64,000 nt of DNA, from the NCBI GenBank assembly GCA_950106755.1, contig OX467082.1:25792001-25856000 (forward strand). Direction: 5' to 3'. Of the stretch, positions 48,832 to 59,662 are shown one piece after another. The notes below the pieces were generated by a model, which saw only the letters and a program-made list of their open reading frames with translations, ran no database searches and was not told where the DNA came from. Each line of letters begins with the position of its first letter. Position 1 is the stretch's first letter. Position numbers and translations under genes: made by a program. This DNA comes from Climacium dendroides. Taxonomy: Eukaryota > Streptophyta > Bryopsida > Hypnales > Climaciaceae.

Positions 48832-49192
48832 GTACGACATTTTCGTTGACAGTGGAAATTGCAGCAGCATTGAATGGCTTCTTTCTTATTTAGAAGTAAA
48901 GTTGTCTGTATTAGGGGAGGTGGAACGTGAGGGCATGGACCGTATAGGCACGTGGCGACAGAGATCCGGAATATGCGCTTGACTATGTGGACGGAGGTTG
49001 GATGTGGATTCAGGTGTCTTCAACCACGCGTTATTGATGTTCGTGTATACAGTTGTGGATGGAGTTCGTTGAGGGAAAGAGAGGTATTCGTAATGCATGA
49101 GTGGTCGTGCATGTGAATAGGAGAGACTGGATTGTACATTTTGTTTGTTGTAAGTGAATTTTGTTTGTACTTTGAAAGCCGTCTGAAGAAAC

Positions 49193-52100
49193 ATGGACAG
49201 TCACGTAGAGTCCGTGAATGCTGTTGACGACGAGGTCGTCAAAAGTACGCAATTCTTCTCTGAAGATTGCAGCGGCTCTTAGCTTCCGTTGAACGTGCAG
49301 GTAAGACACAATGTAGAATGTATGAAGGGTTTTCTTAACGAAATGTGACTGGAATGAAATTTCGGAAATGTTAGCGTCGCTTCATGCTTTCCTAATGAAT
49401 GATGTATATTAATTTTACAGGTTCAGCCAACGTTTGTTTCGGCACAGGCAAGCTCTGCCATTCCACCCGTGGTAAGTTAGTGCGTATTTACAGTAAGTGA
49501 GATCACGAAGTTGTTTAAATGATGTTTACCAAAGCAATTGAAGAAAATGGAAGGAAAATTGTGAAGGAAGTTGTGTGGAAGACAAGAAAACATTAACTGC
49601 TCAGTGTTTGTTGTTTCGCAGGAAGTGTCTCAGGTGCCGATGCGTCTGCCTCAATTACATAACATGCAAGTGACTCATGAATGCTGAGCCTTCATTTTTA
49701 TGAATGAGAAGTGGTATACAGTGATTGCTACATGATTTAAGTGACGGCGACATTTTGTGTAGTTCGTTTGGGGCTTAGCATTTCCGTAAATCAGTGCAGG
49801 AGGTAGGTTGTCGTGGCCTTCAATTATTAGAGTAGATTAATAATGCTACCGGATGAATAATGAACTTGGAGGTATTCTGTGATCCGTTTTGGTGTGGAGT
49901 GAAATAGAAATAACGTTTGCAAATTCAGAGGTTTCCTCAAGTATGGTAGTTGTCTAAGCAATGAAAGGAAATGAGACACTGCATGTTTACCTGTTTATTG
50001 GTTGAGACCACAGTTCCGTCCCTGATGAGAGGAATATCAGTCCATATTTTGAGGAGAGTACATGAAGGTTGTGAAATATCGGCTGGGAGAAAAAATAAAT
50101 TGAGTCGTGGAAGTGTCCATGGACACTGAAAGATTGAACCAAAAATAAAATAATCCCGACGGGTCGAACAAGAGTTTTTGATATAAATGGGTTAACCACG
50201 GAATGGAAACATATGAGAGAGGAAGTTAGTAGTAGACATGCGGGATGTGAAGAGTAGTGTATTTGAGATTTTGATGTGACAGTTCTGCAAATTTTGGTGA
50301 TGCAGGTCAACCAATGTCCGTCTCTGTCATAGATTTCACTTGGACATCAGGGTGCGTGGCCGAATTATGTACCAGGGTATGGTTCGGGAGTGCACCCTAT
50401 GTAGCAGTTGTATGGAACTTCGATGTACCCATCATTTGCGGCAGGAATGTTGAATCCTATGTCGTCTGCATCGTTAATATCTGCATCTCAAAGTGTACCT
50501 CTTACTTGGGACAACTTCATGCTCTCCCAAGAAACAAGCGGAAGGTGGACCACTGAAAATGACAGATGGTTGGCGTTGCAGAACATGCGTCAAAGCATGA
50601 TTGATATCCTCGAGAGGCAGCAGCAGGTTGCTCGTGCAGAGCGATATCGAGAAGCGCACCCTTCGTCAACTAAGGGAGGGACAACCAATGCAATTCTACT
50701 ATTCTGCAGTGGCCAAGAAAGAACGGAAGATGAGTTTATGAAATGTATGGGAGCTGACGCAGACATTCTCGGTAGTAAGAAGGCATTTTCTGATGTGGAC
50801 CCTTCAAGAAACAAAGGAAAGGCAGTTCCTCAGTTGTCGCAGCTGGTGAGGTCACCGCCGCCAATGTCAAGTGAAACTTCTGAGTTACCATTTGAAGGTC
50901 ATATTGCGGACAGTGCCGAACGAAGTGAACCGTCACAGAGACAGAGCCAAGCAAGTGATGCCCCGACATCGCCATCAAATGTCCATTCGCATGGACATTT
51001 GGAAATTTCAAGTAAGTCAAGAACTCCTGACTCTGTGAACCAACGGAAGGCTCTAAGAGAGGACGACAAGTTTTACTTAAAAGAAGTGAAGAGAGCAATT
51101 GCAAAGGGCAGGGTTCCGCAGGTGAACTTAGTGCAAGATAGGGACGGTACCATTGTCCAGTTTAAGTCGCAGTTTTTGAATGCTGTGAAGTTGGTTGCTT
51201 ATTCCTTAGTTCAAGATGCATATATAGACATTTATGACCAGAATTTAATGAACGACGTAATGGAGGAGGTAGGAAGACAGTTTGTATTGCTCAGACCATT
51301 GCCTTCAGGGTTTGTGGAGAATTTTTTGAAGGGTTGTTTTAAAAGAAGTAGAGCTCAATATCGTCAATTTTGGATAAAGGAAGGAGAGAAAAAAAACCCG
51401 GAGGGTTGTAAACAGAGGGCATGGTTGCAATTGGTAGAGAAGTAGAAGTTAGCACAAGAGCAAAAAGAACACAAGCGGATCGACGGCAATGCAGCTGTAG
51501 AGAAAACAAATTGGGTACGTTGCTAATCCCAGTGGAAGTTGTAGAAATTCTCTGTATAATGTGTAATTCTCATCGTACAGTATGATAATTTATGAGGTAT
51601 GTGATATATGAACAGAATTCAAATAAATGAGGAAAAGGTGAATACATGGGCAACCAGAAGTATGTGGCACTTGAGAATCACGAGTGGTCATTAAATTCAG
51701 TGGGACATGTGCTTGCAGTCCTATGGATCAGTTGGACATGAGGAATTGAACAACACGTGTTCAGTCCTTTTGGAAATTGTATAATGTGAAGAGCAGTGCA
51801 GGGTTGTTGATCGAAGTATGTGTTCCTATGGTTATTGATTATTAAAAAAAATTGCTTCTGCATTTTCGGAGGACCTTGTTTTAAGGGTAAACGGTTCGTA
51901 TTTGAAAATGGATTCAGATGCACAACATTTTAGAAGTCAACGTTGTTTGGGAATGAAAACTCTTTACAATTACAATGTCTATGATATAATCATGCAGTGT
52001 ACAAGAGTTGATATCGGTTTGTTTGAAAATCAATTATACTGTGGAATGGTTGTAAGTATCAGAAGGGAGACGGAGCGTCTGGGAAAGGGAAGACTGTGGA

Positions 52101-54078
52101 CGAACCTGATGTCGAGAATGTTGAGCAGCAGGAATCGGGAGTTCCTTTCACACTAGTCTCGGTATATTTTATAACATTTAATGATTCGTCTTGTCAATGC
52201 AGTTCACATTTTGAATGGAAATGCAAAGAAATTTATTGGATATAGAGCAAAATTTTCACCAAAACTTCGAAATGTGCATGGTAGGATTCTTTGGAACTTC
52301 CTTGCGCAGTGTCCAAAACGACTAGTGCGGGGTTTCCAGTTACAAAAAGGATCCCAATGGCTGACATCAGCAACCAACTCCACAACGCAGTGGACACCGT
52401 TTTGTCTTTCTATGTTGAGCACTGTGGCTCTCGAGCATGTTTGAAAGAGGACTTGGGGGAACCCGAGGACTTAGGGGTAGTCGCTAAAGATTAGACGGCC
52501 GTGAAGCGTCGACAGAGCAGCCAGATAGCGACAGAGGTCGTGAATAGCTTGCAGCGTCCGGAGGTGGAAGAATTTGAAAGAGAGCCGATTCATAAAAGTG
52601 GACTCCCAAGCGAGCGTAGTTCCCGCATGTAGGAGAATTTTGTAGCAAAAGTGTCGACAGCGGGTTCATCAGGGAAGCAGAAGATGGTTTCGAGGAATGC
52701 AATGACTGAGGTCATTGATACAAGTAAATTAAAATATACTTCGGAATTCACGGTTGGCATCATGAAGGAGGAGACGTTGTTGCTATCATCAGACGATGAA
52801 TTCTCTGACTACGAAGATTTTCAAGAGCTTCCGCCGTCCATGAAGCAGAAAGCCGCCGAAAAAAAAAAAAGGTAGTATACGTGGAAGACATGGAAGTGTT
52901 GCCGGGATTAGGAAGATTAAGCGGGGTTGCACCGCCTAAGAGCAATAGAGATGTTGGACTTCACATGATGGAGGAGGTAGAGAATTTCCGTGAAGATGCA
53001 CATGACACGCCATTTGCAGCAGAAGAAGAAGGCACAGTCTCAGGAAAAGGGAAAGTGGCTGTGGATTTTGAACGGTCTGGGAGTTCGAAGAAGGTGAAAA
53101 TGACAAGGAAATCTGTAATGTCGGTCATTGATGATGACGTGGATTTGGAGGGAGACGAAGATACCGCATTGGAAGAGAGTGATGGTGAATCCGACCGGCC
53201 TGAGACGGAGGTGAATGCTTTGAGTGATGAAGAACCTCCTATGCTTCCAAGAGTTGTCAGGAAACGTAAAGTGGTTGCTGATGAAGGCGGGAAATCGAGA
53301 CAGAAAGTGAACCACCGCAATGGTAAGGAGGTACAGAGAAAACAGAGGTTAGCTGAAATCGACGCCTCAGTTGTGAAGAAGTTGGTGTTATATAAGCAGC
53401 CGAAGAACTCTGTGAGTGCAGTGAAGACCTTTATGAGTATGGCTAAAATGAACAAAAAAACTGCAAATTGTGAGAGTTGCATACATTGGAAAAAATCGAT
53501 GGGTTCCATGTATTGAATGTTGGCTGAATTAAAGATGAAATTCTATTGTGGAATGTAGGGGTATTTTTATGTGGAAGTTGCTCACAAATGGTTTTGTATA
53601 CGCAGAATCCAATCAAGACCCGGATGAGAGTGTGGATTCTTCATCCGAAGCATGTGGGGAAGGTTGTGGCAGAAGGCCATGTTGGAATGAATCAGAAGTT
53701 AAGGTGCGTGGACTCTATGAATGAGGTTTGCAGAGAAGGTCAACAGATGATAACAGTGGTGTGTTGTTTTTATAAAAACACCCCTGTAATGTTTGATTCG
53801 AAAATGCGATTCCCACCAGATATTCAGTATCTGGACCAAGTGGAGGGTGTGCCCAATGCACCTATTATGTGGTGCACTTCGCATGTAATTGAGATTCCCC
53901 CATAGACCAAATAACGAGGTTGTTCGGTGAGGTAATTACCCCATTATCTCAAGACAATACAAACAGCGACTCAGACTTTGAAGATAGCCGGAAGAAACGG
54001 GATGCGCCTTTGAGCAGAGAAGCAGGGAAAGAGAAGAGGAGGGGCCGTTTCTCAAACACGGGAACAAGCGGTACGTAG
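49193..54078 (+). pseudogene. Inner element TnpA-like gene
   Basis: Exons joined by frame: 49193-49300 (MDSHVESVNAVDDEVV...), 49421-49471 (VQPTFVSAQASSAIPPV), 49622-49669 (EVSQVPMRLPQLHNMQ), 50306-51514, 52063-52161 (KGDGASGKGKTVDEPDVENV...), about 52.3-53.46 kb, and 53606-54078. The large exon has a Ser/Pro/Gln-rich part, a helix with MIDILERQQQVARAERYREA, and an En/Spm-type DNA-binding segment (FVENFLKGCFKRSRAQYRQF, AWLQLVEK). A long acidic and basic linker follows (IDDDVDLEGDEDTALEESDG), then a DUF8039-like domain (MRVWILHPKHVGKVVAEGHV). Such proteins bind the subterminal repeats, help TNP2 and tune the promoter. TAG stops occur at 49280, 50330, 50402, 51443, 52492 and 52630. A run of 12 A (52859-52870) marks a one-base frameshift, and another frameshift lies near the 3' end. 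Confidence 0.7.
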
Positions 54079-54679
54079 GGTTCTAAAGGTTGGAGGATGG
54101 TGTGCAAATCCGGTGACAATTGATGAGGACGATAGCCTGAAAAGTACACGACCATTCTGTTGGCGTAGGTTGGCGTAGAGTTACCATGGGAGAAGACTCT
54201 CATGCGCTTGGAAATGAGAGGATGTAGATCTTGTAGACCCGTGTGTTTATTTAGGTGTTTCTTGTTTTCATTTAGGTGAAATAAATTGTTGTATGTGTCA
54301 ACATACTGACGTGGAAGTTGTTGATATTGAGAAAACGTTAGTGGCAGATGGAAATTAGTGCGTACCTGGAGAGTTGGCTGTTGTAAAAGTTCATTTCCAT
54401 AATACAGAGTGGGAGTCTTTTTTTTGCAGATATGAAGAGTAGTCGCCTATTTTGAAAACCCAAATACTTGTCATATTCTTATTGATATTGTTGAAAAGGT
54501 AGATATTTATGAGAGTGATGCAACTCTGGCAGTTAGTTCATTAATAGTTGCACGATTGTAAATTTCAAGTGAGTAAGTTTTGAAGAATTGGAATTTCTTA
54601 AGTGCGCACATGGGATTTACGTTTTTGAACTCAGAATGTTATTGATAGGGTTGTTGGCATTTGGTTTTGAGGGTGGAGA

Positions 54680-54895
54680 AGTGAATAGTAGTGTTACAGT
54701 CCATGAAGTTGGGGAGTCGGAGAATGGAGACTACATTTAGAATGCATAGAATTTGAGAGTTGAGGAGTGAAGATGAAGATAGCAATTCATATGAATTGAG
54801 AGTTGTAAAATGAAGATTACGTCTGCAATCCATTTAATTGGAGGTAGAAGAGTGAAAATGATGGTTGCAAGCCACGGAATTAGAGAGTTCATGAA
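54680..54895. repeat. Minisatellite, 42-43 bp x 5
   Basis: Copies of a word like TGCAATCCATGAAATTGAGAG start at about 54697, 54740, 54782, 54825 and 54867. Between them are GAGGAGTGAAAATGAAGAT-like spacers. It lies about 0.6 kb downstream of the TnpA-like gene and is non-coding. Confidence 0.75.
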
Positions 54896-55314
54896 TGTAC
54901 CGGGAAGTGCATCAGCACCTTTCTCAATGAGTTCCACGACGCTGAAGATGGCGGTGAGCTGAGGGATAGTGAAGTTGGTTTTCGAAATGGCAGTATCAGA
55001 CGCGTTGAGGCTTGTCGTGAGATTGTGGCGTAGTTTTACCTTTCCATAGTAGCAAGTGCCGCCGCTTTGCTTGTGCATTTACAGCGTCACCAAGTTAGTT
55101 TGCGGAACTGATCGACATACACAATCTGGTTTTCCTCTGATACCTCAGACAAGCATAGAATTCTATCTAGTACAACTTAGTGGATCATTATTTTTGAACA
55201 CAGGGTTGCCATGTGAATTGCGAATTGTCAATTGTCAATGATAGTGGGAGTCATGTGTTTCGTAGAAATGGGAAGCTCGTTTTGTACTTGCAGTGTAATG
55301 TTTTAGTGTAGTCT

Positions 55315-55832
55315 ATGAGGAAGTCGATGATCGATGTCACTTGTCATACTGATGTGGAGAAGAATTCCTCATTATGCTATGAAGGAGGATGCAGTAATCG
55401 CTTGGTGGAGTGCGGAGCAGATTGTTTACAAATCCTAGACTGCACCGGGGGCATGGAAGGCTACGAGAGAGCATTTGGTACACTGTTTTCCCTTCTTTAT
55501 TATTGGACTCATGGAGTGCTTATTGAAGAGATTGTAAGCTTATTCGGTATGAATAGTTCATGTATGATGACAGCATTTACCATGCAATTTATGGGCCCTG
55601 GCTTGCCTTCGATAATTCTGAGAAGTAGGTAATGTTGGACGTGATGGTAGTGTTTTCTGTAGGCATGCCAGTGATTGATGTCTATATTAAAAGTGCAGAG
55701 ATGGAAGGAAGGAAAAATGGACTTCGTGCGCTTTCTGTAGCCACTGAAAAGGCCCAATTAAGTGAAATGGTAAAGCAGGATGCTGTGAATGAAGGGAGGA
55801 CTTTTGGAGATTCGGACTTCATATTATACTAA
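55315..55832 (+). CDS. Unknown ORF pair downstream of the TnpA-like gene
   Basis: A 105-codon frame (55315-55632, MRKSMIDVTCHTDVEKNSSL...) is followed at once by a 66-codon frame (55632-55832, containing VIDVYIKSAEMEGRKNGLRA). The second has charged, helix-like coding character. An intron of 34 bases would be too short, so a frameshift or overlapping remnant is more likely. No motif is recognised. Confidence 0.3.
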
Positions 55833-56479
55833 AAGTTTATAATGATAGTGATTGTAAAGTGTTGGAATCATCACTTGGTAATGTAAAGAACATTTGCTTC
55901 GCCTCTTCTTCTATGCAGTATGAGGTACAGTTTCGTGGATGAAATAGGAGCACGGAAGACTTTGCAGAACAGTTCAGTCGAATTGGCTAAGAAGAGTTAC
56001 ATATACATACGGAAATGTAAAGCATTATGTGATTTAATTTTTATTTCCGCTCCTGGGAAAACATACAAAGTTGAAGTGTAGTGTTCTTGAAAATGTTTTT
56101 GGAATGTGCCTTTGAATTCTTAGATAGTGTTTCGTCAATGCTCATTGTTGTTATTGATGTTTTTATGCATCATTGTTCTTGCAGAACTCCATACAAATAC
56201 AGGACCGAGGAAATGAAATTTGTGCAAATGGAAGTCTTCAGTTTGTAGCAGCTACTGTACAGTAGCATGTGGAAGTTACTCTGAAAACTGATAGGCCATT
56301 CTTATTTACAGAAGACCTGCATAATGTTTTTCGACATATAAGTTCTCACTATATTGTATGTTGGAATAAACTTGTACTGGATTGAATGTGCATTTCCTTT
56401 GAGTATGTATTCATCTGTTAACCATGTTAATTGTAGTGCATGTGCATTTGATTCTGAACATGCATGTTTAAAATTTAGT

Positions 56480-57430
56480 AGGGAAGAAGTAGCTCATGAA
56501 AATAATCACACCTGAACACAGAAAATGTGTTGCTGCATTTGCTTTTGCAGCTGTATAGGCATACTTGAACAGAAAAAAGTTGTGGCACATGTTCATGTGT
56601 GCTTTCAAAAGTAAGGGTGACTGTAAGCAGGATGCAAATGTCAGTTGAAGAGTAGAGAGGTAGTGCGCTTGCGCACATGCATGCATACATTCTACAATTG
56701 CTGCAAAGTGTCTTTGCGCATGCACATGCTTGTATTTTGGAATGCAAGCAAGGTGTAGGCATCTGCACGCACACATGCATGTATTTTAGGATTGAGGCAA
56801 GGTGTAGGCGTTTGCGTGCAGACATTTATATTTTAGAATTGACGCAAATTAAGAATTAGCGCGCTTACGTGTGTACAGTTGTTATTGAAGATGAATGACT
56901 CTATCTAAATAGATGTTTACAACATGCATCGTCATATGGTAAAAATAAGAATGCATGTATATGATTGCACACACGCACTATGCAGCCTATACATATATAC
57001 ATGAAGTGTGCGCGCGTAGTGTGCGCACATAATTGTATTTTAAAATCATACACTGGAACCTATGGCACATGTAATTGTATTTCAAAATATATATGAAACA
57101 CCAATATGCACAAGTAATCAATCAATTCTGTTTCAATGTCAACTAGTGCGCGCGTTCGTGTATCTCTAATTAATTACGAGTGCAACATGCATGTGCGCAT
57201 ATGAACGTACAAATATGCCATGTACATATGAATTATTTCAGTTTCATTTGTACGTGTACTTAGGTATAGTTACGTGTATCAGTAATGTGAACATTAATTT
57301 TGGTCACACGTAACCACCCTACCAAGAACAAGACATCACTATCATATATGCATTCACTTCAATTGAATTCATTACGCGTATGACATCCAATAAATCAAAT
57401 GACAGTCGTTCATTTCCGAGTTATTTAGCA
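56480..57430. promoter_or_regulatory. Right subterminal repeat region of the inner element
   Basis: The region is packed with GCGCATGCACATG, TGCGCACATGCATG, GTGTGCGCGCG and ATTTTAGAAT words in both orientations. A loose tandem of about 60 bases occurs at 56640-56860. This is the right-hand partner of the left subterminal region and a probable binding region for the TnpA-like protein. Confidence 0.65.
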
Positions 57431-57516
57431 ATGGATTTGACTGCCACGAAAACATGGTAAAAAGGCCAATAAATTGAGTTTGAGTGCAACCTTTTTTACC
57501 ATGTTTTGTTATAGTG
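57428..57516 (-). repeat. Right terminal inverted repeat of the inner element
   Basis: Reverse complement of 27089-27177 with three mismatches in 89 bases. It ends in ...GTTATAGTG, followed by the TGA target duplication. Confidence 0.95.
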
Positions 57517-57863
57517 TGAGGCTCGACCAACTTCAGAATGACTGCAAGACGACTTCATTTTAGTGACGACAGAGTCGTGACTTCGCAAAAGTGACGTCCT
57601 TGCGACTGTCGAACGACTTCGCGGCCCCCCAAAAAAGCAAACGGCGCCGAAATTAATGACTGAACACCGGCAAACTCTAGGACGCCAAAACAGTTAAACC
57701 TCCCTATCAAATTATTCAAATTGTCATTGCAAAATTGGATCCTGCTACCAGGACCCAACGTCTATAATTGCGTACAGGACGACTATACTGTTTGGATAGC
57801 TGCATGCGACGGAGGCCTGTACAGACTGAAGTTTGCATGCAACACAGTCAATCGAGGGAGGCA

Positions 57864-58368
57864 CTACATGCATGCAAGAAGCAAATCTGCGACAATTCGT
57901 AAGGCGTAGTTAAGTGGAACTGACAACTCTCTCCTGGCGCGGAGAACAGGTTCCAAGGCCTTTAGCATCTCGGCCTTCTTCTGGTCGCGCAAGACCTCAT
58001 AAGCTGTCTTCGGATGAAGCGGGCTCTCTGGCGGCGACTCCATGACACAACAACTGTCCGGTTAGATGCGAGCATGCACGGAATTGACAGTAGGCCGCCT
58101 CATCGTTGATTATCGACAAAATCGCGGAGACTTGCTGCTGCTCCAAGGCGCTAAATTGAAACAATTCAGGAGGCAGCGGAGCGGGGAGGAGGTTGTAACG
58201 CAAATGGCAGAGTCGCGGACTACCTTGTAAGTGCCTGAAACCTTACTTTGAACTCTGATGGCGGGGCAGGGAGTGGTCATCATGGGGTCCCGGTAGTTGG
58301 CGGTGCATCATAAAGTCCCTCGCAAAGGCAGCGGACGTGGGACGGAGCTGCGCAATGAACACGGGCGA
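57864..58368 (-). pseudogene. 5' exons of the outer TnpA-like gene (separated by the inner element)
   Basis: On the minus strand, acceptor TTCACAG at 58369 opens an exon reading SPVFIAQLRPTSAAFARDFM and HRQLPGPHDDHSLPRHQS, up to a GTAAGG donor near 58247. A second exon follows (GSPRLCHLRYNLLPAPLPPE, FQFSALEQQQVSAILSIIND). An ATG frame at 58043-57864 reads MESPPESPLHPKTAYEVLRD, QKKAEMLKALEPVLRARREL and SVPLNYALRIV to a TAG. All have coding character and the same strand as the exons at 26.7-22.0 kb. Without the 30-kb insertion they would lie about 0.7 kb upstream of those exons. Membership in that gene is inferred from strand, position and style. Confidence 0.5.
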
Positions 58369-59660
58369 CTGTGAAGAATGAGTGCATGTACATCGGTTTT
58401 CAAGTGCGATGTGACCGTTTACTTTTCAATCTTTTGTTCATGATGATGATTGATGGATAGAATTGTGTGTTGTCGTCCTCATTTTTCGTGTGCATGGTAT
58501 GGTGGGCGGCGGTCCCCCCGGTCGGTAATGCATTGGAGTCCACTTCAGCATGAATTCGTTGTCCCGTAAAGAAAAGTCACCCGGAAGTCACAGTGAAGTC
58601 ATTCTGAATCGTAAACAACTCCTACGTGACTTCTGTCAGTCATTTCTCTGTCATGACTTGATTTTCGTTAGTCAGAAATGACTCCTGGAAGTTAATCTGT
58701 GGTGCTAAGTCTAAATTTGTGTGTAGTAGAGGCCTTCTGTTCCAATTCTTTACGATGCATAGACCACTTCTTTTCTTTGTAATTCGTTATAATCTCTTCC
58801 CTAAGGACCTTAAACCTTACAACACTCTAATTACAATTGCTCAATCAGAAACCACCTTATAAATTACGGAATATGGAGGCCTTGGAAGAGGAGTATGTGT
58901 GTAGTGTAAAGTTTGAGCCTCTTCCCAAGTGCAGCCCATTAACTTCAATGCCTTGTTCAAGTCTCATGCATCCTGAATTCAGTACATAGGATAGTCAGGC
59001 AAGATGAAGGTGTGTCAGAACAATAGACACTATAATAATTTGGGACCCGGAAGTCACGCTGTAGGACAATGACTATTTCCATGGACAAGAATATAAGTAT
59101 GACCAACAATAATGTCCATGACAATGGACGTGCATGCTTAAGAACATCCATTCAAAGAAAGGTTAATTGTTTGTTGATGAAAGATTGTGAAGCCAAAAAA
59201 AAAATGGAATCAGAATTGTTATGAATTGACCTCAATTTTAGCTGCCCTTAGACTCATGTCTGACGCAAAATTGGAATTTGGCTAATCATAGCACACGCTC
59301 TAACTTTCATACGTGCAATATGGCATCCCACGCATTTTTCTGTTTTAGAGATGAAATGTAATGCATACTATGAGGCCCAAAGCACATGGTGGCACAGTGC
59401 TTAGTCCAAGCCGAACATACCTGTTGTACATTGCAAATGCTTCATGTTCCATTGAACTAAGTCATCCTGAAGTCATAACTAAGTCATCCTGCAGTCGTGA
59501 TTTAGTGGGTTGTAGTCGTCATGTAGTGGGTTGAAGTCGTGAAGTCATGTTGAAGTCATGTTTAAGTTAGTACAATTTGGAACCCATCTACAAAGTTCGT
59601 GTCAGTCGATAACACAATACTGACAGTCCTGGATTTCCCTTTGAAGTGCAGAGGCATAGA
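58369..59660. promoter_or_regulatory. Divergent intergenic region of the outer element
   Basis: This stretch between the minus-strand TnpA-like exons and the plus-strand TNP2 start has no ORF of note. TGACTTC/GAAGTCA words cluster at 58560-58690 and 59460-59580, matching those in the left subterminal part of the element. It probably holds both promoters; no TATA box or start site can be fixed. Confidence 0.5.
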
Positions 59661-59662
59661 CA

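Larger units (their letters stand above)
27089..57516. mobile_element. Giant inner CACTA transposon, 30,428 bp
   Basis: Both ends start CACTATAACAAAACATGGTA. The terminal inverted repeats run 27089-27177 and 57428-57516, 89 bases with three mismatches. TGA flanks both sides (27086-27088 and 57517-57519), the 3-bp duplication of the superfamily. Inside are a TNP2 transposase (minus, left), a TnpA-like gene (plus, right), subterminal regions rich in ATGTGCA/TGCACAT/TGCGCG words, and about 14 kb of cargo with a B3-domain gene and unknown exons. The inserted site is inside the outer CACTA element. Both transposase genes carry several premature stops, so this copy is not autonomous now, but its intact ends could respond to a helper. 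Confidence 0.93.

Noticed and set aside
52961..53509. 182-codon minus-strand ORF
   Set aside because: Antisense to the acidic linker of the TnpA-like gene; its Ser/Thr/Phe richness is the mirror of Asp/Glu/Lys codons on the plus strand.
56677..56859. 60-codon ORF in the right subterminal region
   Set aside because: It comes from the tandem GCACATGC-type repeats and has no independent coding evidence.
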